A stretch of 64,000 nt of DNA from the NCBI RefSeq assembly GCF_026151205.1, contig NC_087078.1, positions 17,997,118-18,061,117 of the forward strand. The letters are read 5' to 3'. The position numbers and the translations under genes were made by a program. The notes below the pieces were generated by a model, which worked only from the letters and a program-made list of their open reading frames with translations, was not told the DNA's origin and searched no databases. Every line of letters begins with the position of its first letter. The stretch's first letter is position 1. Below, piece by piece: positions 1-10,700 of the stretch. This stretch comes from Bolinopsis microptera (lineage: Eukaryota; Ctenophora; Tentaculata; Lobata; Bolinopsidae).

Positions 1-408
1 AATAACGCAAAAACCTTTTATCTAACAATAACACCGTCCTAACGCTTAGTTTACTTTGGTCGACAAGTTCAAACTTCATAACCTAATTGGATGTTTCTGC
101 TGCTGGTCAAGCTTCAACTGCTACAACTAGGCAAAATTTAATTTGGAAATCAGGCGTTTAATTTCCAAGTTATGCCTTCACGTCGTTATAGAGTTGTATT
201 AGAGTTGTTATAATCCCATTAATTTGATTAATTGTATTTTGGGACACGATGTGTGCACTTTTTCATACTGCTATATAGTATATAGCCGCCAAATCAGCAG
301 ACCAACAAGTTGATGACGGCAACAAACTGAATATTGAACTAGTTTATTACATGAATATGAGCAAAATAATATAATTCAGGGAAAGGGAGGAGCCGGGAGG
401 AGGGGGAT

Positions 409-524
409 GACCATATTTAAGTATTGGATAAAAATATATATATAGGTATATTAAAGTATATTAAAATATATTCCTGGATTCAATTCGGCAAAATACCTAC
501 ATTTTAATATACTTTAATATGGTC
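409..524. repeat. Short inverted-repeat (MITE-like) element
   Basis: The ends are imperfect inverted copies of each other. The left end begins GACCATATTTAAG and the right end finishes CTTTAATATGGTC. Longer arms rich in ATATTAAAGTATATTAAAATA face each other across a short centre. No open frame and no clear target duplication are visible. It could fold into a hairpin. Confidence 0.5.
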
Positions 525-795
525 AGCTCGCCAACCCCATTCTAACCATTCGCCTATTCATAATCAATAATATTGCTCAATTGTAATTACAAATGTCGCA
601 CCTACACGGTTGAGATTGAATATAATGAGATTGAGTTAGATTGCAAATGAAATCACTGCAAGGCAACACTGAATATCATTTCCTAAAGTGCTTTGGGTCC
701 AGGTTTTTGACACCGAAGGTGATAGAGTAGTAGTTTGCATCCTAACCCTAATTTTTTGCACCGACAAACCTCACGCCGTTGAGTCTCACGCCGTT

Positions 796-857
796 GAGTC
801 CCGGGCCCAGATGGTCCCGTAAATTTGAGTCTCGGGCCCAGATGGTCCCGTAAATTT
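796..857. repeat. Two tandem 31-bp units containing CGGGCCCAGATGGTCCCGTAA
   Basis: Two nearly identical 31-bp units lie head to tail, differing at one or two bases. They are preceded by CCTAACCCTA (about 740) and by two copies of CACGCCGTTGAGTC. The order of motifs resembles the right end of the telomere-like element at 11247-11580, so this may be a decayed relative. Confidence 0.6.
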
Positions 858-887
858 TATTATCCTATTCTTGCCCTAACTATATAT

Positions 888-1186
888 AGGGTATGTTAAA
901 AGGCTGATCAGTCAAGAAATAAGCACCTCAACGTTTATATTGACAAATTTGCATTCTTGATTTTCCGGATAACGATCAGGTTAGAATTTGTCCGAAGCTT
1001 CTCAACGGAGTGGACAGTGAAATGACCTACGGTAAATCGTTAATTCAAATAATGATACGGTTTTTTGAGTTTTAAAACTAAAATATACAGGGTACGTTAA
1101 AAGGCATATCAGTCAAGAAATAAGCACCTCAACGTTTAAATTGACAAATTTGCATTTCTTCCGGATAACGAGCAAGTTTGAATTTT
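888..1186. repeat. Imperfect direct repeat of about 100 bp
   Basis: Copies at about 888-990 and 1089-1185 share GTTAAAAGG, then TCAGTCAAGAAATAAGCACC, AACGTTTA, TTGACAAATTTGCATT and CCGGATAACGA. They are separated by about 100 bp of unrelated sequence. No coding potential is apparent. Confidence 0.75.
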
Positions 1187-3597
1187 CTTGGAAGCTTCCA
1201 TTTCCAAACGGAATTTGGACAAATTGGAGGGCCGCGAAAAGCAACCGTTGAAATCTCGAAGTTTGAATACACTAAATGTTCGAAATTTGAAGGCCAGCTT
1301 TCTGCGGCTCTGTTATATTTATTATTTTGGGACGGGTTGTAATGAAATGACAGATGAAGAGAATGGTGAAACTTTTTCGGACCATTATCGCCAGTTACTG
1401 ACATTTTCTGGCCATTTTCGTCATTGGTGAAGATTGTAGACAGATGGTGTAAAGGATGGGAAAAGGAGGAACATTAATGTTTCGCCAGACATCCCCAAAC
1501 CTACAATGTCTGAAATGGTGATTGTCAAAGTGGGGATTATCCCCCATGTGTCCAGACCAAAGTCACGAATAATAGCAAAGTTGTGCATATGTTCTCATAT
1601 GAGAAGGTTTCCTATTGGATTGCTCAACTGAACAACCTTGAACCAAGTGAAAAGAACTGATTATTCGAACGAAACCTCTCTTTATATATCTCTAGAGCTC
1701 TGAGGTATAGTTAAAGTGGCGCTCTCGTTGGATTGAGTTAAATGGTTCATGAACGTCCAGTTTACTAGTAATACGACATTTACTATAAAAGAAACGCGAG
1801 AACATTTCCTCATTAATTAAATCCTTTAAAGAAAGTGGGGTGGGTTTCTCAGAAATTTTCTCTTGACTGTAATGAACTCATGAATTGTCTTCTTAAATTT
1901 TCAATTTGTCTTGTCACCACTTTTTACTCAGTCTCATGATGAAGTGATGAGACATCCTGGAATTCAATCTGGGTCATGACAAATGATTTCTCTAATTTCA
2001 CTTTTCATCAGCAGGGTAGCTATGGTTCTAGGAGCTGAATATTTCAGAATTAAGAAAGTAGTTCCTCCCTTAGCGCTCAACCGTCACCCACAAGGTGGAA
2101 GTATTTATGATAATACGACGGGGATATTGGATAAATTCGGGTTATGCTGTCGTCTGAAAGCTGAGTTCCGCATAAAACTATAAGACTTCTGCTGTAAATA
2201 ATAAAATGATCGTAGAACTATAAGCTCGAACTTTACAAGGTAGTTCGATATCTGTAATAACCGTCTTCCAAATTTAACGCAGGCTGGGGAGCCAGGATCT
2301 GGAGACTGCCGGCTGACATTTGACCCTTTACTAACTGGTCCCCTCCAAAAATCAGGCTTCACTTCCAGAAATTTCCATTTTAATTAAAATCTTACCGGCT
2401 GTAATAAATACTGTCAGCGTTAGTAAGCCCTCCCATTTCGCACTGTCTGCTCGGGTCAAGTAACCAACTGTTGGTGAAATGGTGAACTTTTCTAGTTATA
2501 CGATCATAATCTCCGTTCTCACTTTAAACTTTTAAAGTCCGCCGAATGTCCCGAATTTTACCAGCCAAAACGTGTCTTCTACCACTTAATTGTATAATTT
2601 GTAGCTGAAAATCACGAAGGGTTGTGCCTAGATCCGTGCAAACGTTTAAAAGCAATTATATACGGTCTGAGCACTCGAGGCAAGAAAACCACTTGACATA
2701 TCCACAGTACTGATCTAGCGTAAAATCACCTACCTATTTAGTATTCACGGAAGACGTTAACAACGTTGGGTGATATTCTGGAAAATTTATATTTTTACAA
2801 GATTTTGACCTTTCGCGTGCTGAGTGGATATAAAAAAGAGAAAAGATAAACGGGACATTTAACTCCCACTATTAGGACATAAACAAAGACTTGGAAATTC
2901 ATAATAATAGCTTGATAATTCTAAACATGAATATTTTATATGAGCATCCATAAAGACATCTCGACATACAAAATCCTGGTTTTGTAGGCAGTGGATCAAT
3001 CAGCACGTGCAAATTATTATGGGATCGTGGTGGCACGTGCAGTTCTTATCTTAACTTCTTTGGCACATGCTGCTCTCTACATATAAAATTGTGCCTAGCT
3101 TCCAGGTTCAATAATTGTTGAAAAGCTTCACCTTCAGCTTCAACCACCCACTTCTAGAATCTAGACGAACGCTCTGTTGGTTCGAACGTGCAGAATAGCC
3201 TCCAGCCGTTATCTTACTGGCACGTGTCTAAACGGAAGAATCTGGTTTGACTAATGAGTTCAAGGTGGTAATTGTTTCTGAAACAGGTAAACTAGACCTG
3301 TTTCTGAAGTATGCTCGCCTTAAATGAGCTTCACTTGGTTACCTTCCATATTGGATTTGGATAGCGGTATCATAGAAGTAGGACTGAAACATTGATGATC
3401 AGGAAATTCTTTGATGGAGAAATCTTTAAGATTCAATGAAGTTAGAATCCATAAATTCGTCCAGCAAAAATATAAGAGCTCCTATTTCGATCTCAAGCTT
3501 AAACTTTAAGCTTAAGACTTAATGCGAGTAGGCTTTAGAAACCTAGCTCCCGCAATTATTTTCCAATTTCTGTTGGGTGCATACTAACTATGTGGTA

Positions 3598-3777
3598 AGG
3601 GGTCGTTCACATATTATCACTTTTTGGACAATTTTTAACCCCCCCTCCCCCTCCGTAATCATTTTTACACATAGCTATTGTGTCAAAATTACACTAGCGT
3701 AATCATTTGGAAACTAGCGTAATAATTAGGAAACCCCCTCCCCCCTCAGCTGATTACGTAATATGTGAACGACCCCT
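3598..3777. mobile_element. 180-bp MITE with AGGGGTCGTTCACATATTA terminal inverted repeats
   Basis: The left end reads AGGGGTCGTTCACATATTA and the right end TAATATGTGAACGACCCCT, a near-perfect terminal inverted repeat. The interior is short, non-coding and C-rich, with a CCCCCCTCCCCCTCC-like tract near each end. This is a non-autonomous DNA transposon by structure. The superfamily is not certain. A solo right-end-like fragment recurs at 26398-26424. Confidence 0.75.
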
Positions 3778-4611
3778 AACTACGTGTTATTTGAACTACC
3801 ACTCTACTGACAGAAACATCACCGGTTTAATGATCTCTACTTCCCCTTGCGTCATCCGACATTTCCTCTGTCACATTCGTCACTGAAATGAAATCATATC
3901 CATCTGGTCACTGTGTTATTTCCATATTTAGTTATGTAGTCATCACAATAAACGGTTTAGTATAATTTTAAATCCAAAACGCGAGAACGTAATCCTCAAT
4001 CTGAGATGTACCAAGCCTAAATTCTAAATTCTGAGCCAAAGCTGAATGATTTACATAATTCAAATTTTTTGTGATTTTTAACCCATAAAAACTACAAAAA
4101 TCTTCTTCTTCAAAGCCAAAAAACATAACCGTCAAATTTGGTTGTCCAGGGTTATTGGTCAAATTTATGAATTGGACACCTAGAAAGTGTGCAGACGTAA
4201 ATTTAGTAAAACCACAGATTTTGAGTTTTGAGTTTATTTAGCCCCCAATTTCAGCATCATTATTTTTTTGGCTCAATATTGTTGTTACAGACACCTTTAT
4301 TTAACATTACAAGAACCTCCGTGTACAAGAAAAGCTCGATCTAGCCCGCTGAACTTCCAAAAACCATTTGTCTAGCGTACAAATTGTATATATTATATAT
4401 ATTATATTGTACTACAATATAAGTCAAACAATTTGAAAATAGGACGTAAAACGTGGACATGGTGAGCAACTTAATAATCAGTTTTCTTCGTAGAACTCTG
4501 GCAAAATAATAGTTTAACGAGTCTTTGCCCTTTGCGCCATTAACATATTTTCAGGATATGATATACATTATACATACTGAAAGCTGGTGATTTAACGGGC
4601 TTTACTTTCAG

Positions 4612-4736
4612 GTGACGCTATTTTAGAAAATGACGTGGTTATAAGGATCGCGCAGGATATTTCACGTGGGATGGCCTTCTTGCACGCGCACGAACCTGCC
4701 GTACACGGATACTATCTCTCAAGCAACAACGTCATG
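4612..4736 (+). CDS. ILK: ILK exon encoding the alphaE/catalytic-loop region
   Basis: The acceptor TTACTTTCAG ends at 4611 and the donor GTAAGA starts at 4737. The frame begins with two bases completing a codon, then DAILENDVVIRIAQDISRG and so on to SSNNVM. The catalytic-loop HRD is replaced by HGYYLSSNN, as expected for the ILK pseudokinase. Confidence 0.9.
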
Positions 4737-7700
4737 GTAAGAACTCGAATTATTTCACTAAAAAGGAGTCTATATTTGATATTTCAGCAATTTTGTAAAT
4801 AATTGGTATTCGATGATGGTGGAACTGTCGCTTAATTTGTTAATTGATATTTACCAATCACTGACGGACCGATTTAAAGACTAAGGGTACATGTACCCAT
4901 ATAATTATATGGGCAATGCCATTGCCAATGGGCATAGTATTTTTGCTCATAAATTAGTTTTTGTCCAAGATCCTCGATATCCGTGTATGTTGACCTGCAG
5001 CTTCCATTGAAGCACATGCAACCCTTACCCATATTTGATGTCTGAGATGCGGGATTGTTTAACGTGGCCAAAGATGTCCCTGGGCTAAACTTATGGAGTT
5101 CGGGGTCCTCACTCTACTCATACGTTCAGTCAGCAGTCCTAATTTATCGGTCTATCCAAATCTCACAGAAATCCTATTTTCTGTGAACAATTTTCAATCG
5201 GGTTACAGAACAAATTTCAGTTGTAAAGTAGCAGGGAGAGGTTGTAAAGTGACTGAAATTCATAAGCTCCTCACTTGTCAGACGGTTTCAGAAATTTACT
5301 TATTGCATTTCTGGGATTATGACATGAACAAGATTTCGTTACAAATTATTTTAAAAACTCTGTAGAACATCGTGAGTTAATTAAGTCATTCATTTAAGAT
5401 AAATAGATCATAAATTAAGTCATCACAACATTACAGCCCTAAGTGGTGTACTAGAAGTTCTCTTATGAGTGACTGTGGGTTTTAAGCTGAGATTCCTAGG
5501 GAAAGGTCGATGGATACAAGACTAACTCTGCAACATGAATATTGACAAGATCCGCACCCGTGTCATTTGGGACAGACGCTAAATTTTCACGCAATATGCA
5601 ACCTGTCGATATTTATTGATATAACCAATAACCATGACATCAGCTTATCCTGCTTCGGACGCAGAGTCACATCTGTGGCATCCATAGAAGTTTAATCAAG
5701 CTGCTCAAATTTGTACTGGTCAAGTTAGATGGGCCCTATCGGAAACATACTAGTAAATACGCACATAAGAGCAACTGGTTTGCGCTTGATTGGCCATGTT
5801 ACCAGAATGCCAGACACCAAATATCTCCTTAACTGCAGTACTCCACATGTTGGAAACGAGTACTGGGTCACTCCAGGGGGGGGGGGGGGGGCCGGGAAGC
5901 ACTGGAATTGGATGGAGTTGGATTAAACGGGAGCTCTTGGTCCTGGCTGCTCGAATGATGTCCGAATAGAAATATGAACGGTCATTTGGTATTTCGGCTT
6001 TCAATGTTCCACCTTAGAAGAAATCTGATAATTTTGGGCCAAACAGTTTCTGGATGATAGGCAGCTCAAGAATAGCACATATTACTATTCTGACTTCTAT
6101 ATAATGTAATTTCTGTTCCTACTAAGCGCTAATGTTAAATGTAATACTTTTGCTGTTGTTGTAACATGATTCATAATTTGGGAGGGTTTCAATAATGACC
6201 TCTGCTGCTCAAAGTCACCATTCACTTTCAGTACCATATTTACATTTTACAATGTGTAATTTTTTGAGGAGGACACCTGCGCTCGCTGTGATTTCACTTC
6301 GTTTTTAGCATGCCATTTACAAGTAATACCAGATGAATGGTACAAATAGAATAAAACAATACTTTATTTTAAATAATGGTTAACACGGCATAATCTGAAC
6401 GCTAAACAGAGCTAGTGAAATCTCATAATAGATCTTTTCATAATTTTAATTAAATCTACAATAAAAATGTCATGTTTTGTCTCATTCCAGAACATTCCTG
6501 CAAGTACAATGAGCCAACTACAGTCAATTGGTGCATGCTGTCATATTCTCATTGTTGTAAATGATTTTTGAACATTGTGTTCCTCGTTCTCCTGTTCTTC
6601 TAGAATCCAGCTGGACAACTGCAGAAAAGTAGGGCTTTCCAACGCACTAAATCATGCTGGGTAGTCCAGCTTCTTCTTGGCTTTGAGACGTTTAAGTAAT
6701 GTTATCGTGTTTGAATCCGTTTCTTTCCTCATCTGTAACAGCAGCAACCATAATGAAGAATACATTCAATTGGTACATGCTGTCACGTCCTCACTTAAAT
6801 TAAGTGTCTTCTGCAGGTAATCGAGTGCGGGAACCTCTGATTTCCTGTTCTTATGGGCGGGTAACTGCAATGGAGCCTGGAGAGCGCCCTCCTTGCTTGC
6901 TCTGGTTTTGGTTTTTTCTTTTGTTCTAGAACTGCCTGCTTTGCAAGAGCAATGACCAGAAATTGCTGCATTCAATTGGTACATGCCATCATATTAAGCA
7001 AAGAAACATTATGGACATGGCGAGCATTGGGCTGATCCTTCTTGGCTGACAATGTACCTGGGGCAGTTTTCACATGTATTTACATGAAATCTGAGCCTGC
7101 TGTATGTGTACATTTTTTGTGAACCTTTTTGGCTTGCAGAGGTTTTTAGTGAGGTCCTCCTGTTTTATCTCATTCCAGAACTTTCCTTCCTGACATGCAC
7201 AATGATCAGATCAGTTATATTTAATTGGTACCTGCTATCATGGTTTGGCAAAGGATCCTGAAGGACATGTCATACATTGGGTATCACTTGACTGATATTG
7301 GAGAAGTGTGTTGAGACATGAACACGACTAAGAATAGAGTGGATAGGTGATGCAGGTGTTAGTTTCTGATCTAGAGGGTAGAGTATTATCTATCCTTCTA
7401 TGCAATGGGTCCTACTGGATTCATTCAGCACTGCATGACAGGGATCCTTCTTGCATTGTTTTAGTTAACTTTCTTTATTGTCTACCCAGGATTTCCCATT
7501 GCATGTTACCTGCATTCAATTGGTAAAGTACAGATTAGGAAGGTCTCAGATGACAAAAATTTCTTAGACAAAGCAGTTTACAGTTTGAGCACTCTACAAA
7601 TGGTCTGCTGGATCATGTTTCTGCACTTAAAAGCACCTTCTTTGCTTGAAAATTGAGTGCACAATTATTAAATCCAATTGATGCAGGTGGGTCTCTGCTA

Positions 7701-10700
7701 CACTGGAGACCTACTTCTCTGCTCACAGAGTTCTTAGTTAAGTTCTCCTGTTTTGTTCCAAAATTTCCCTGCTTTCACACACTGCAGTGATCGAATCAGT
7801 TCATCAATTGGTACATGCTGTCATATCTCCAGTATTTCAAGTGCCTTGTGCACCTTTAATACACCTTCAATGCACCTTTCACTGCACTGTTCACGGTTGT
7901 CTCCTTCTTGGGTTGCTTATCTTGTTTTAGTTCGTTCCAGAACATACCTGCTTTACTAGAACAGAATCTGCTGCATTCAATTGGTACATGCTATCATATA
8001 TCTGGCAAAAGATCCTGAGGGACATTTTAGGCATTGGGTTGATCCTTCTTGGCTAAAAATGTCCCTGGGGCTTCATACTTTAGTGAACTTCTCCTGTTTT
8101 CAATTGGCACATGCTGTCACATTTCAGCAAATCATGATCCTGATGGACACATGATACATCAAATGTCATATTTTTGTCTGACTATGTCCTCAGAGCATTT
8201 TCGACAGGTATGCACGCTCTAGATTTAGAAGAGGAAGACTTGAGCATCTTTTAACCCTTGGAACGCCTAAGGAGTCGGGGTATTACAACGGTGAAATTTT
8301 GCGGCAGTGCAAAAATTATACGGCTCGAATTTACTGAAAGCGGCACTGATACCGGTCATAATTAATCCGATTAATTGGTATAGCTTCATATCTAGCAATG
8401 TCCTTAACATGGCTATACATTACGCACTTCTTGGCATGACAATCCTTTTTGCATTCGAACAGGTTTTTATGTTTATCTTCTCATTAGGTTTTGCTTATTC
8501 AGAGTAATTTCTCTTTGCTGTTTGATTTTCCTATCCCACTGATCATTCAATTGGTAACACCTATAGCAAGATCTGTAGGACATCAGATGAACTATGACAA
8601 ACACAGGCTGTTTCATTCTGACTGACAAGGTCACAGTCTTCACAGTTTGAGCACTCTAAAAATGGTCTGCTGGATGTTTCTACACTTAAAGGACCTTCTT
8701 TGCTTGAACATTGAATGCACAATTATTAAATACAATTGATCCAAGTGGGTCTCTGCTACACTGGAGACCTACTTCTCTGCTCACAGAGTTCTTAGTTAAG
8801 TTCTCCTGTTTTGTTCCAAAATTTCCCTGCTTCATACACACACAGTGATCCGAATCAGTTCATTCAATTGGTACATGCTGTCATATCTCCAGTATTTCAA
8901 GTGCCTTGTGCACCTTTAATACACCTTCAATGCACCTTTCACAGCACTGGTCATGGTTGTCTCCTTCTTGGGTTGCTTATCTTGTTTCAGTTCGTTCCAG
9001 AACATACCTGCTTTACTAGAACAGAATCTGCTGCATTCAATTGGTACACTGCTATCATATAGCTGGCAAAGATCCTGAGGGACATTTTAGGCATTGGGTT
9101 GATCCTTCTTGGCTGAAAATGTCCCTGGGGCATTCAGACTTTAGTGAACTTCTCCTGTTTTCAATTGGCACATGCTGTCATATTTCAGCAAATCATGATC
9201 CTGATGGACACATGGTACAATAAGTGTCATATTTTTGTCTGACTATGTCCTCGGAGCATTTTCGACAGGTATGCACGCTCTAGATTTAGAAGAGGAAGAC
9301 TTGAGCATCTTTTTAACCCTTATATTTGAGCAGCGCCCAGAGGATCCCGGTGGACATTACATACGGTGAGTAGCACCTTTTAAGCTGGCAGTGCCATAAA
9401 GCAGTTTCAGTACGGTTCTCGCTCTTGAGCTGAAAGGCAGGAGCAGCGTGATAAGCCAGAATCTACTGCATTCAATTGGTATACGCTATCATATCTAGCA
9501 AGGGATCCTTGGGAACATGGCTAACATTAGGCTGCACCTTCTTGGCTGACAACATGACAATGTTTTGTCTTATTCCGGAACATTTAATGTTATTGATCCT
9601 GTTGGGTATCTTCAACATTGAAGGGCTCCTTCTTGGCTCCCAGGTTTCAGAGTGAAAGTTGGGCCTCTTTTGTCTGTTTCCAGTATTTTCCTATCCCACA
9701 GATTCATTCAATTGGTGCATACTGCCATATTTTAGCAACGATTCTGTAGGACATTGCAAAGATTGGACAGTGCCTTGTTAACTGACAATGACACTTGAGA
9801 GCCTGTTTATTGTCGCAACATTACAACTATGCGACTAATAAATAATGTTCCGATCCGGATATTACAATGACACATGCCTTGAGAAAAGTGTGCAGATAAC
9901 ATTCAATTTTGTGCAGATAGGATTCATATCAGTTTGTTCACAAAATATGTGGAAGTGAAGTTAGAATCACTCTTGTGCAAAGAACAAGGTTACCAGGTTA
10001 CCAGGTTACCAGGTTACCAGGTTACCAGGTTACCCGGTTAAGGTATTTCCGACCCATGCTTGAAGAACAGTAAACAGTTGCCTTCAATTGGTACATGCTA
10101 CAGTATCTTCACTACTGCAGGAACCAACTTCATCTACTCTTACAGCCGGACAGCTGCAAGCTGTTAGGTTATTCATTACTGCACTGGAGAGAACCTTCCT
10201 GGCTTGGAGACACAACTATCAGATCCTACTGCAGTCAATTGGTACATGCTATAGTATATTCACTTTTCTGAATGTCTTGCTGATATCAGATGCAAGAAAG
10301 TAGAGTTATTATTGCAATGGATCCTGCTGGGTACCCACTGCACTGGAGAACTCCTTCCAGGCTCATGGAGTTTTGGATCATGAAAGATCAGCGATAAGAA
10401 TCAGCTACATTCAATTAGTACACGCTTTCTTATTCTAGCAAAAGATCCTGGTGGACAGTTTAGACGAGGACCAGTCCGGTGATGAGTAGCAGAAGAGTAG
10501 GTGCACGAGGACTAGTCCGGTGATGAGCAGCAGAAGAGTAGGTGCACGAGGACTAGTCTAGTGATGAGCAGCAGAAGAGTAGGTGCACGAGGACTAGTCT
10601 GATGATGAGCAGCAGAAGAGTAGGTGCACGAGGACTAGTCTAGTGATGAGCAGCAGAAGAGTAGATGCACGAGGACCAGTCCGGTGATGAGTAGCAGAAG

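Larger units (their letters stand above)
1..4611. other. Non-coding sequence upstream of the first visible ILK exon
   Basis: No exon could be supported here. The ILK exon at 4612 starts in mid-kinase domain and in phase 1, so this stretch is most likely ILK intron. The N-lobe and ankyrin-repeat exons probably lie left of the window. It holds a short inverted-repeat element, two small direct repeats and a MITE, listed separately. The short open frames here have no family features. Confidence 0.6.
6515..10450. repeat. Degenerate repeat array keyed by TTCAATTGGTACATGCTRTC
   Basis: About 20 copies of a core close to ATTCAATTGGTACATGCT plus ATCATAT recur every 120-260 bp. Examples start near 6524, 6767, 6970, 7802, 7976, 8100, 8865, 9036, 9160, 9471, 9707, 10083, 10234 and 10410. 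Between cores other phrases recur: GATCCTGAGGGACATTTTAG, GGCATTGGGTTGATCCTTCT, TGGCTGACAATG and CTCCTGTTTT. The array is a decayed satellite-like structure with no sustained open frame. Confidence 0.85.
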
